A program made the translations under genes and the position numbers. A stretch of 64,000 nt of DNA, from NCBI GenBank assembly GCA_903916755.1, contig CAIWXW010000089.1, positions 1-64,000 on the forward strand. The letters are read 5' to 3'. How positions within the stretch are numbered: the first letter of the stretch is position 1; the number at the start of each line of letters is the position of its first letter. The stretch comes from an uncultured Opitutaceae bacterium. Lineage in GTDB: Bacteria > Verrucomicrobiota > Verrucomicrobiia > Opitutales > Opitutaceae. This document shows, piece after piece, positions 29,715-38,755 of the stretch. Below the pieces are notes generated by a model, which saw only the letters and a list, made by a program, of their open reading frames with translations, searched no databases and was not told the origin of the DNA.

Positions 29715-29987
29715 ATGGCTAAAAAATCCGCCCGCAAACCCAACGCCGCATTCATGGCTCCCGTCACCCCGGACGCCGCCCTCGCTCTCATTGTCGGCTC
29801 CAAGCCGCTGCCCCGCACCGAAATGACGAAGAAGCTGTGGGACTACATCAAGAAGAACGGCCTCCAGGACAAGAAGGACCGCAAGATGATCAACGCGGAC
29901 ACCGCGCTGAAGGCCGTGTTCAACAACAAGAGCAAGGTCAGCATGTTCGAGATGACCAAGCTCGTCTCGGGTCACGTTTCCAAGTAA
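29715..29987 (+). CDS. SWIB/MDM2 domain protein
   Basis: ALIVGSKPLPRTEMTKKLWDYIKKNGLQDKKDRKMINADTALKAVF...VSMFEMTKLVSGHV. Confidence 0.93.
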   Translation: MAKKSARKPNAAFMAPVTPDAALALIVGSKPLPRTEMTKKLWDYIKKNGLQDKKDRKMINADTALKAVFNNKSKVSMFEMTKLVSGHVSK

Positions 29988-30001
29988 CGCTTTTCCCTCC
30001 T

Positions 30002-30038
30002 GACCGCCGCGGGTTCGCCCGCGGCGGTCTTTTTTTTT
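30002..30038 (+). terminator. Rho-independent terminator after the SWIB gene
   Basis: Perfect 12-bp stem GACCGCCGCGGG-TTCG-CCCGCGGCGGTC followed by T9. Confidence 0.95.
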
Positions 30039-30101
30039 GGCCGGCCGCCGGCTGGATTTGGTGGTTGAAATTCCCCGGGGAGGGGCGGAGGGTCGCAGCT
30101 C

Positions 30102-30644
30102 ATGCATATCCCCACCCCTCTCCGCGCCGCGGCCCTGCTGGGCCTCGTCGCCGTGCTGGCCGGCTGCGCCGTGCCGATGACGAGCTCGAACACCTTCCTC
30201 GTGCCGATGACCAATGGCGAGACCCTGACGATGTCCTACAACAGCCAGGGGGTGGTCAAGCAGAGCGCCGGCGGGGTGACGGTGGTGCAGGCGGACCTGA
30301 TGCCCTCGGCCGACAAGAAGAGGATCAGCTACGTGTTTGAATTCATGGTGAAGGGCAGCCTCGAGGTGAGGGAAGTCATGGTGCAGGACATGACCGACGA
30401 TCCCATCCAGGTCCTGGCGCATGATGCCGCTCCCGTCCTGGCCAAGAACCACTGGAAGTTCACCACGCCGGCGCTCGATCCGAAGGCGCACGGCATGGAA
30501 TGGCTGATCCAGCTGGACGAGACCATCCGCGTCTTTCGCTTCACCGTCACGCTGGGCGACGGGACCAAGGTGGTGCTCGACCAGCCCGCGGTCGAGCCGG
30601 TCATCATCAAGCAGCTGATCCGGAAGATGCTCGGGATCGAGTAG
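30102..30644 (+). CDS. Putative lipoprotein of unknown function
   Basis: Signal with lipobox VAVLAGCAVP; full-length uninterrupted ORF between terminator and convergent ppk. Confidence 0.75.
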   Translation: MHIPTPLRAAALLGLVAVLAGCAVPMTSSNTFLVPMTNGETLTMSYNSQGVVKQSAGGVTVVQADLMPSADKKRISYVFEFMVKGSLEVREVMVQDMTDDPIQVLAHDAAPVLAKNHWKFTTPALDPKAHGMEWLIQLDETIRVFRFTVTLGDGTKVVLDQPAVEPVIIKQLIRKMLGIE

Positions 30645-30655
30645 GGCGGGGCCGC

Positions 30656-32785
30656 CTAGGGCCGGGCCGCCCGCGCCCGCGCCCGCGCCACCGCGTCGGC
30701 CATGAAGTGGCCCTGCGCGGAGAACAGCCGCTCGCCGGAGCGCCGCCCGGGCGGCAGGTAGGCCCCGGACGCGTGCAGGATGCGCGCGCTCGCGGTGTCC
30801 CGCAGCTCGGTCGGAAACAATTCCTCGAGGATCCAGCGCCGAAGGGCGGGATCCTCGACCGGAAAGATCACCTCGACCCGCCGCAGGAAGTTGCGCGGCA
30901 TCCAGTCGCCGCTGCCGGCCAGGACGATGGGCTCGCCGCCGGCGTTGCCGAAGCAATACACGCGCGCATGCTCCAGGAACCGGCCGACAATGCTGCGGAC
31001 CCGGATGTTCTCGCTCAGGCCGGGCAGGCCGGGCACGAGGCAGCAGATCCCGCGGACCACGAGCTCGATCTTCACCCCGGCCTGGGAGGCGGCGTAGAGC
31101 GCGCCGATCGTGGCCTTGTCGACCAGCGCGTTCATCTTGGCCCGGATCACCGCGGGCCGGCCGGCCCGGGCGTTGGCCGCCTCGCGGTCGATCAGATCGT
31201 TGATCCGCTGGTGAAAGTTGTAGGGAGCCACCAGCAGGTGCCGGAAGGTCAGGGACTGGCCGAAGCCGGTCAGGCTGTTGAAGACCTGCGCCACGTCGCG
31301 GGTGATGTTGATCCGCGCGGTGAAATAGCTGAGGTCGGTGTAGAGCCGGGCCGTGCGCGGATGGTAGTTGCCGGTGCCGAGATGGGCATAGTGCCTCAGG
31401 CGGGACCCCTCGCGCCGCACCACCAGGCACAGCTTGCAGTGGATCTTCACGCCCACCAGCCCATAGACCACGTGGACACCCGCCTCCTCCAGCTGCTTGG
31501 CCCATTGGATGTTGTTGGCCTCGTCGAAGCGCGCCTTCAGCTCGATCAGCGCCGTGACCTGCTTCCCGTTGCGCGACGCCTCCATCAGGGCCCGGACGAT
31601 GGAGGAGTCGCCGCTGGTGCGGTAGAGCGTCTGCTTGATCGCGAACACCTGGGGGTCGCGGGCCGCCTCCTCGACGAAGTTCACCACCGGGGTGAAGGCA
31701 TCATAGGGATGATGCAGCATCACATCCTGCTCCCGCAGCACGTCGAAGATCCGCGCCGGGTCGCGCAGCGGCGAGAGATTGACCGGATCGAAGGGCGGGT
31801 ACTTCAGGTCGGGCCGCTCGATGTCGGCCAGGCTCAGCAGGCGCAGGAGATTGAGGGGGCCGTTGAACCGGAAGACGTACTCGTGCGAGAGCCGCAGGTG
31901 GTTGCAGAGCGTGGTGAAGATGGCTTCGTCCACGCCGGCCTCAATCTCGAGCCGGACCGCCTCGTTCCGGCGCAGGTTGCGGAGCTCCTCCTCGATCTTC
32001 TTCAGCAGGTTCTCCGCCTCCTCCTCGTCGATGTAGAGGTCGCTGTTGCGCGTGATCCGGAAGGCATGGGCGGACGTCAGCTGGTAGCCCGGGAAAAGCT
32101 CCTCGGCGCACAGCTTGATGATCTCGCTGAGGAAGATGAAGCGCTGCGGGCCCTGGCGGGCCGGGGCGATCGGCACCAGCCGGGGCAGGATCCGGGGCAC
32201 GGGCAGGATCGCGACCAGGCAATCGGCCTCCGGTTGCTCGGGATTCTGGAGCGAGACCACCACGTTGAGGGTCTTGTTCCCCAGCTGCGGGAAGGGATGC
32301 GCCTGGTCGAGCGCCAGGGGCGTCAGCACCGGATGGACCTGGTCGCGGAAGTAGGCCCGCACCCAGTTGAGCTCGGACGCGGACAGGTCCGATGCGGAGC
32401 GGAACTCGATGCCCTCCTTGGCCAGGGCCGGCACGAGCGAGCCCTGCCAGCAGCGGTACTGGTCCTCCACCAGCGAGGCCACGACGGAGTGGATCCGGCG
32501 CAGCTGCTCCTGGGGGGAAAGGCCGTCCGGACCGGGTTCGATCACGCCCGAGTCCATCTGCTGCATCAGGCCCGCGACGCGGATCTCGAAAAACTCGTCG
32601 AGATTCGAGCTGACGATCGCGAGAAACTTGACCCGCTCCAGCAGGGGGTGGGACGCGCTCTGGGCCTGCTCCAGCACGCGCCGGTCGAAGGACAGCCAGC
32701 TCAGCTCCCGGTTGAAATAGGCGGCCTGAGGCGCCGGCGCGGGCGGGCGGGAGGAGGCGTTTTTTTTCCGGGAACGGGCGGGCAT
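30656..32785 (-). CDS. ppk1: Polyphosphate kinase 1
   Basis: YFNRELSWLSFDRRVLEQA; KQTLYRTSGDSSIVRALMEASRNGKQVTALIELKARFDEANNI. Confidence 0.96.
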   Translation of the reverse strand: MPARSRKKNASSRPPAPAPQAAYFNRELSWLSFDRRVLEQAQSASHPLLERVKFLAIVSSNLDEFFEIRVAGLMQQMDSGVIEPGPDGLSPQEQLRRIHSVVASLVEDQYRCWQGSLVPALAKEGIEFRSASDLSASELNWVRAYFRDQVHPVLTPLALDQAHPFPQLGNKTLNVVVSLQNPEQPEADCLVAILPVPRILPRLVPIAPARQGPQRFIFLSEIIKLCAEELFPGYQLTSAHAFRITRNSDLYIDEEEAENLLKKIEEELRNLRRNEAVRLEIEAGVDEAIFTTLCNHLRLSHEYVFRFNGPLNLLRLLSLADIERPDLKYPPFDPVNLSPLRDPARIFDVLREQDVMLHHPYDAFTPVVNFVEEAARDPQVFAIKQTLYRTSGDSSIVRALMEASRNGKQVTALIELKARFDEANNIQWAKQLEEAGVHVVYGLVGVKIHCKLCLVVRREGSRLRHYAHLGTGNYHPRTARLYTDLSYFTARINITRDVAQVFNSLTGFGQSLTFRHLLVAPYNFHQRINDLIDREAANARAGRPAVIRAKMNALVDKATIGALYAASQAGVKIELVVRGICCLVPGLPGLSENIRVRSIVGRFLEHARVYCFGNAGGEPIVLAGSGDWMPRNFLRRVEVIFPVEDPALRRWILEELFPTELRDTASARILHASGAYLPPGRRSGERLFSAQGHFMADAVARARARAARP

Positions 32786-32932
32786 CGAGGGAGGAGGGAG
32801 GGGTCCGGGCGTCGGCGGGACCCTTTCAGACAGCGGGCCGGGGAAAATGGGTTCTTTAAAAGCGCAAAACGAGCAATTTATAGTTTGGCGCCCATTTGTA
32901 ACATCCCCCGCCGCGGGCGTCGCCCGTCTCCG

Positions 32933-34303
32933 CTAACCCACGACGGTCTTCACGTTGACGAACTCACGGATGCCGAACGACCCCAGTTCCCGCCCGTGGC
33001 CGCTCTGCTTCACCCCCCCGAAGGGCAGGGTGGGGTCCGAGCGGACGAAATCGTTGATGAAGACGGCGCCGGCTTCGAGCTGGGCGGCGACCACGCGGGC
33101 CCGCGACCGGCTGCGCGAGAAGACGCCGGCGCCGAGGCCATAGATCGAGTCGTTGGCGGTCGCGATGGCGGCCTTTTCATCGCGCACGGAAATCAGGGCG
33201 GCGGCGGGGCCGAACAACTCCTCCGCGTAGGCCGCCATGCCCTTCCTCACCCCGGTCAGCAGCGTGGGGGCGTAGTAGAAGCCGGGACCGGGCAGGGCCC
33301 GGCCGCCCAGGGCGAGGCGGGCGCCGGCCCTGACCGTCGCCTGCACCTGCGCGTGCAGCTTGTCGCGGAGATCCGCGCGGGCCAGCGGCCCCACGTCATT
33401 CGCCGGATTGCGCGGATCACCCACCCGCCGGCTGGCCATCCGGGCGATCAGCCGGGCCTCGAATTCCCGGCGGACCGACGACACCACGATGAAGCGCTTG
33501 GCGCAGACGCAGCTCTGGCCGCTGTTGATCAGGCGCGAGGCGGCGCAGACCTCCGCGGCGAGGTCGAGGTCCGCGTCCTCCAAGATAAGGTAGGCGTCGC
33601 TGCCACCGAGCTCGAACACGCCCTTCTTCATCACCGAGCCGGCCAGGGCGGCGACCTTCCGGCCCGCGCCGGTGCTGCCGGTGAGGGTCACGCCGTGGAC
33701 GCGGCGATCGGTGATCACGCCGGCGATCCGTTCGGTCGGGATCAGCAGCGTTTGGAAGACCGCGCCGGGCCCGCGCCGCCCGCCGGCCTGCTCGAACACC
33801 TCGGCCAGGGCCAGGGCGCTGCCGCTGACATTGGCGGCATGCTTTAGCAGAAAGCTGTTGCCGGCCATCAGCGCCGGCGCCGCCGCCCGCACGGCCTGCC
33901 AGATGGGAAAATTCCAGGGCATGATCGCCAGGACCGTGCCGATGGGCTCGAAGAGGACGCGGGCGTTCTTCGGCGCGCCCAGGGGCCGCTCCGGCGCGAG
34001 GTACTGGGCGGCATGACGGGCATAGTACTCGCAGGTCAGGGCGCTCTTCTCGATCTCGGCCCGGGCCTGCGCGATGGGCTTGCCCATCTCCGCGGTGATC
34101 AGGTCGGCCAGCGGGCGGGCATGGCGGCGCAGGGCGCGGGCCACCGCGCGCAGATAGCGGGCGCGATCATCAAAGGACCATTTCCGCCAATCGCGAAAGG
34201 CGGCATCAGCGCGCTGCAGGATCGTTTCCACCTCGGCGGCGGAGTGGGCTCGGTACGCCTTGAGGCGCCGGCCGGTGGCGGGGTTGATCGAGACGAGTGA
34301 CAT
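32933..34303 (-). CDS. NAD(P)-dependent aldehyde dehydrogenase (succinate-semialdehyde dehydrogenase-like)
   Basis: SINPATGRRLKAY; IMPWNFPIWQAVRAAAPALMAGN; FELGGSDAYLILEDADLD; INSGQSCVCAKRF. Confidence 0.93.
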   Translation of the reverse strand: MSLVSINPATGRRLKAYRAHSAAEVETILQRADAAFRDWRKWSFDDRARYLRAVARALRRHARPLADLITAEMGKPIAQARAEIEKSALTCEYYARHAAQYLAPERPLGAPKNARVLFEPIGTVLAIMPWNFPIWQAVRAAAPALMAGNSFLLKHAANVSGSALALAEVFEQAGGRRGPGAVFQTLLIPTERIAGVITDRRVHGVTLTGSTGAGRKVAALAGSVMKKGVFELGGSDAYLILEDADLDLAAEVCAASRLINSGQSCVCAKRFIVVSSVRREFEARLIARMASRRVGDPRNPANDVGPLARADLRDKLHAQVQATVRAGARLALGGRALPGPGFYYAPTLLTGVRKGMAAYAEELFGPAAALISVRDEKAAIATANDSIYGLGAGVFSRSRSRARVVAAQLEAGAVFINDFVRSDPTLPFGGVKQSGHGRELGSFGIREFVNVKTVVG

Positions 34304-34383
34304 CCGGACATAGAAGGCGCAAAACCCCGAGTCCGGAAGCGCAAAGCGCCGGACCCGGGGCGGGCGGCCCGGCCCGGCGCGGC

Positions 34384-36225
34384 TCAGACGCTCTCGAGCA
34401 GCTTGTAGAGCCGCTGCACCATCTTGTTGGTGTCCTCGAGCAGTCCGGCGGAGATCAGGGCGTTGTCCAGGACCTGTTCGGCGACGAGCTTGGCCTTCTC
34501 GGGCGCGGCGCCCTGGAGCCCGAACAGGTGCTTGATCACCGCGTGCCGCGGGTTGATCTCGAGATTGATGCGCAGCGGCGCCTCGCCGCCGTCCTTCTGC
34601 ATCGCCTTCATCATCCGGCGGAGATGCGGGGACATCGACTTGTCGGCATTGAGGGCCAGCGCCGGCGAATCGACCAGCCGGTCGCTCGCCTTCACCTCGG
34701 CCACCCGCTCGCCCAGGGTCTCCTTGAGCCACGTCGACAGCTGCTTGACGTCGCCCTCGCTGAGGGCGCCTTCGGTCGGCTGCGGCAGGTCGGAAAGCTT
34801 CAGGTCGGCATGGTCCGCGGCCGTGAGCTTCTTGCCCTCGAACTCGCGGACGTTGTTCATCACGTACTCGTCGACGGACTCATAGCAGAAGAGGACCTCG
34901 AGATTGCGGGACTTGAGCCCCTCGAGGTAGGGGCCGGCCTCGATCGCCTCGCGGTTCGGCCCGATCAGGTAATAAATGTCCTTCTGGTCCGTCCCCATCC
35001 GCGAAATGTAGTCGGCCAGCGAGGTCGTCTTGCCCTTCTCGGTCAGGGAGGACTCAAAGCGGAGCAGCTTGGTCAGCTGGTCCTTGTTCGCATGGTCGAG
35101 CGCGGCGCCCTCCTTCAGGTAGATGCCGAACTCGCGGTAGAAATCGTTGTAGCCGTCGACACGGTTCTTCGCCTCCTCCTCGAGGAACTTGAGGAAGCGC
35201 TTGGAGATGACGCGGTTGAGCTTCTCGATCAGGGCGCGGTCCTGCATGGTCTCGCGCGAGATGTTGAGCGGCAGGTCCTCGCTATCGACCACCCCCTTGA
35301 GGAAGCGCAGCCATTCCGGCAGCAAGTCCTTCGGCCGGGCGTCGATCAGCACCTTGCGGCAGTAGAGGGCGACCCCGGGCTCGGAGCGCCCGAAGCCGAT
35401 CTTCTCCGGATTCTCCTTCGGCACGAAGAGGAGCGCGTGGATCGAGAGCGGGGCATCGGCGCTGAAGTGCAGCCGCAGACGAGGGTCCTCGAAGGCATGG
35501 GACTGGAACTTGTAGAACTCGGTGTACTCCTCCTCCTTGATCTCGTTCTTGCCGCGGAGCCACAGGGCCTGGACGGTGTTGACCCGCTTGCCGTTGAGGG
35601 TGATCGGGACGGACACGAACGCGCTGTAGCGCTCGAGCACTTCGCGCACGCGGTATTCCTGGCTGAACTCGGAGCACTCATCCTTGAGCTCGACCACGAT
35701 CTTGCTGCCGCGGCGCAGGTCCGCCACCTCCTCAATCGTGTAGCTCGAGCCGTCGCTGGTCCAGACGTGGCCGGGCTCGGCCGCGCGCCAGGAGTGGCTG
35801 TACACCTTGACCGACTTGGCGACCATGAAGGCCGAATAGAACCCGACGCCGAATTGCCCGATCAGGCCGGAGTTCTTCTGGCCGCTCTCGCCCAGCGCCT
35901 TGAGGAAGGCCTTGGAACCGGAGTGGGCGATCGTGCCGAGGTTCTCAACCAGTTCCGCGCGGGTCATGCCGACGCCGAAATCCTGGATGGTGAAGGTCTT
36001 CGCCTTGTCGTCGGTCGTGATGTTGATTTCGAGCTCGGCCTTGTCATCGAAGATGTCCTTCTCGGTCAGCTGGAGATGACGGAGCTTCTCCAGCGCGTCG
36101 GAGCCGTTGGAGACCAGCTCGCGGACGAAGATCTCCTTTTCGGTGTAGAGCGAGTGGATGACGATATCGAGCAGCTGCTTGATCTCGGCCTGGAATTCGA
36201 AGGTCTGGGGAGTGTCGGTAGCCAT
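34384..36225 (-). CDS. htpG: Molecular chaperone HtpG (Hsp90)
   Basis: TFEFQAEIKQLLDIVIHSLYTEKEIFVRELVSNGSDALEKLR; IGQFGVGFYSAFMVA. Confidence 0.97.
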   Translation of the reverse strand: MATDTPQTFEFQAEIKQLLDIVIHSLYTEKEIFVRELVSNGSDALEKLRHLQLTEKDIFDDKAELEINITTDDKAKTFTIQDFGVGMTRAELVENLGTIAHSGSKAFLKALGESGQKNSGLIGQFGVGFYSAFMVAKSVKVYSHSWRAAEPGHVWTSDGSSYTIEEVADLRRGSKIVVELKDECSEFSQEYRVREVLERYSAFVSVPITLNGKRVNTVQALWLRGKNEIKEEEYTEFYKFQSHAFEDPRLRLHFSADAPLSIHALLFVPKENPEKIGFGRSEPGVALYCRKVLIDARPKDLLPEWLRFLKGVVDSEDLPLNISRETMQDRALIEKLNRVISKRFLKFLEEEAKNRVDGYNDFYREFGIYLKEGAALDHANKDQLTKLLRFESSLTEKGKTTSLADYISRMGTDQKDIYYLIGPNREAIEAGPYLEGLKSRNLEVLFCYESVDEYVMNNVREFEGKKLTAADHADLKLSDLPQPTEGALSEGDVKQLSTWLKETLGERVAEVKASDRLVDSPALALNADKSMSPHLRRMMKAMQKDGGEAPLRINLEINPRHAVIKHLFGLQGAAPEKAKLVAEQVLDNALISAGLLEDTNKMVQRLYKLLESV

Positions 36226-36345
36226 GGTTGAAAGGGAAGGGTCTGGTATCATAGCGGTTGGTGGAAAAAATCAACACTGCCGAGGGTTCGGCGCCCCCAT
36301 GGAAAATCGCTTTGCGCACCGGCGCCAGCCGTACTTGATGGGGTC

Positions 36346-37950
36346 ATGGCCTACCCCCGCCGTTTTGGAGCCCTGCGCCTGCTATTCACCCTGATGCTTC
36401 CCGTGGGCCTAAGGCCCATGATCCGGGCGGCCGAGGCGCCGCCGGCCCTGGTGGAGCAGTGGGGCGTCTTTGAACTGACGCTGGCCGGTCCGGCCAGCGG
36501 CAATCCTTTCACTGAAGTCACGCTTTCCGCCGCCTTCCAGCAGGATGGCCGGACCCTCCGGGTGGAGGGCTTCTACGACGGCGCCGGGGTTTACAAAGTC
36601 CGTTTCATGCCGGTCACAACCGGTGCCTGGACCTACCGGACCGAGAGCAACCGGCCGGAGCTCGCCGGCCGCACCGGCCGCCTGACCGCCACGGCGCCGG
36701 GGCCGGCCAACCATGGGCCGGTGGGCGTGCGCAATACCTTCCATTTTGCCTACGCGGACGGCTCCCCGTTCCGCGAGCTGGGCACGACCAGCTACGCGTG
36801 GGTCCACCAGACTGAGGCCCTGCAGGAGGAGACATTGCGCACGCTGGCCGCCGCGCCCTTCAACAAAATCCGATTCTGCGTGTTCCCCAAATACTACGAA
36901 TGGAATCACGTCGAACCCGGCCGCTATCCCTTCGTGGGCACCGCGCCCGATAGATGGGACTTCACGCGCTTCAATCCCGAGTACTTCCAGCATTTCGAAA
37001 AGCGAATCCAGCAGCTGCGCGATCTTGGGATCGAGGCCGACCTGATCCTTTTTCATCCGTACGACGGCGGCCACTGGGGCTTCGATCGGATGGGGGCGGC
37101 GAACGACGATCGCTATCTGCATTATGTGGTGGCGCGGTTCGCCGCCTACCGGAACGTGTGGTGGTCGATGGCCAACGAGTACGACTTCATGCGGGAAAAG
37201 CGGCCGGCCGACTGGGACCGTTTTTTCCAGCTCGTCCAGGCGAGCGACCCTTACCAGCACCTGCGCTCAATCCACAACGGCGCCCGGATCTACGACAACA
37301 ACAAGCCCTGGGTCACCCACGCCAGCATCCAGAATGGCTCGGCGGTGGAGGACTACGCCCGGGCGATGCTTTACCGCGATGTCTATCGCAAGCCGGTTGT
37401 CTTCGACGAGGTGAAGTATGAGGGCAATCTGCCGCAGCGCTGGGGCAATCTCTCCGCCGAGGAGATGGTGCTGCGGTTCTGGGAGGGCGTCGTGGCTGGG
37501 ACCTATGTCGGGCACGGCGAGACCTATCTCGATCCCAACGACATCATCTGGTGGGCTCGGGGTGGCGTGTTGCATGGCCAGAGCCCGGCGCGGCTCGCGT
37601 TTTTGCGCCGGGTCATGGCGGACGATCCAGTCGATGGCCTCGAGCCGATCGACAAATGGCAGGATAATCCCTTCGCCGGGCAGCCGGGCCAGTACTATCT
37701 CGGGTATTTCGGACGCCAGCCGCGCACCTCGTGGAAATTCGAGCTCTACAAGACCGGGGTGAAGGAGGGCATGTCCTTCCGGGTCGAGGTCATCGACACC
37801 TGGAACATGACCATCACGCCGGTGCCCGGGCTGTTCGTGGCAAAGAAGCAGGGCGACTACACCTTCGCGGACCAGGACGGAAAATCGGTTCCGCTGCCGG
37901 GCACGCCCTTTATGGCGCTCCGCATCCGGCGGGTGGAACAGGCCGATTGA
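36346..37950 (+). CDS. DUF5060/DUF4038/DUF5605-type putative glycoside hydrolase
   Basis: N-terminal beta-sandwich (VEQWGVFELTLAGPASGNPFTEVTLSAAF), TIM-barrel-like core with VWWSMANEYDF and KPVVFDEVKYEG. Confidence 0.8.
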   Translation: MAYPRRFGALRLLFTLMLPVGLRPMIRAAEAPPALVEQWGVFELTLAGPASGNPFTEVTLSAAFQQDGRTLRVEGFYDGAGVYKVRFMPVTTGAWTYRTESNRPELAGRTGRLTATAPGPANHGPVGVRNTFHFAYADGSPFRELGTTSYAWVHQTEALQEETLRTLAAAPFNKIRFCVFPKYYEWNHVEPGRYPFVGTAPDRWDFTRFNPEYFQHFEKRIQQLRDLGIEADLILFHPYDGGHWGFDRMGAANDDRYLHYVVARFAAYRNVWWSMANEYDFMREKRPADWDRFFQLVQASDPYQHLRSIHNGARIYDNNKPWVTHASIQNGSAVEDYARAMLYRDVYRKPVVFDEVKYEGNLPQRWGNLSAEEMVLRFWEGVVAGTYVGHGETYLDPNDIIWWARGGVLHGQSPARLAFLRRVMADDPVDGLEPIDKWQDNPFAGQPGQYYLGYFGRQPRTSWKFELYKTGVKEGMSFRVEVIDTWNMTITPVPGLFVAKKQGDYTFADQDGKSVPLPGTPFMALRIRRVEQAD

Positions 37951-37967
37951 TGATCCGGACGCGCCGC

Positions 37968-38225
37968 CTAAGCTGACAAGAAACGTCGGTGGTTCCGTGG
38001 GCGTCGATAGATCGAATAGGCTGCAAGCCCACCCGGCAGCAAGAACATGGAAAGTAGGGCCGTTTCTGATACACCTTCTAAATAGGTGCCCTGCAGCCAG
38101 AATCCCAAAGATACCGCAAAAATTGCACCGTAGCCCGCGGGCATTCTTCGCATAATCGCGGCTAACCAAGATTCCTTCCCGAGCCAGACTTGTCGAGGGA
38201 GGCGCCCTGGGCCGCGCGCGCTCAT
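37968..38225 (-). CDS. Small putative membrane protein (85 aa)
   Basis: ATG overlaps the upstream gene's stop (ATGA); two hydrophobic segments (YGAIFAVSLGFWLQGTYL, ALLSMFLLPGGLAAYSIY). Confidence 0.5.
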   Translation of the reverse strand: MSARGPGRLPRQVWLGKESWLAAIMRRMPAGYGAIFAVSLGFWLQGTYLEGVSETALLSMFLLPGGLAAYSIYRRPRNHRRFLSA

Positions 38226-38707
38226 TTGATCCACTGCAGGTTGATCGGGGAGATGGGGGCCTTCGATTGCAGCACGCTGATCAATGTGCGGGCGTTCTGA
38301 GATTCCGCTGGAGTGGCCATCGACGTGATCGGGTTGGCGGGCGTCAAAACGAGAACCAGCGCGCTCTTCAATGCGGCCTCGTCCTCCGGACTGATTCGGA
38401 GCACGACATGCCGCTGGAGATCGTAGGGGGCGACGCTGATTCCCATCCGCTCCGCTCTTTTGGGATTCAAAATCACGAGTCCGAGTTCCCTTCCGAGTGA
38501 CGAAACCAGGGTGACAACGCACGAACCGCCGTCGAAGAGGAAGTTGGTTTTGAGCACCTTGAGCGGAATCCCGGCTCGGGCTGTAACAAGCAGATCATCG
38601 TAATCCGATCGAGGAGGGACCGCTCCATCGCCCCCACGGGGAAGGAGGACCGCTAGCCCCACGAGCAGGGCGAGGCGTATTCCAAGCGGCATTCCCAGCG
38701 TGGGCAC
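38222..38707 (-). CDS. Hypothetical secreted protein
   Basis: Signal-peptide-like N-terminus; coherent 161-aa ORF, no recognised family. Confidence 0.6.
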   Translation of the reverse strand: MPTLGMPLGIRLALLVGLAVLLPRGGDGAVPPRSDYDDLLVTARAGIPLKVLKTNFLFDGGSCVVTLVSSLGRELGLVILNPKRAERMGISVAPYDLQRHVVLRISPEDEAALKSALVLVLTPANPITSMATPAESQNARTLISVLQSKAPISPINLQWIK

Positions 38708-38755
38708 GGAGGGAGCTAAGGCGTGGCGACGCAGCTTTGAACCGCCGGTTTTCCG

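Noticed and set aside
30500-33847. 1115-aa plus-strand ORF
   Set aside because: Antisense to ppk1 and the aldehyde dehydrogenase and running through their intergenic region; lack of stops explained by GC bias
34297-36231. 644-aa plus-strand ORF antisense to htpG
   Set aside because: Mirror frame of a highly conserved gene; composition not protein-like
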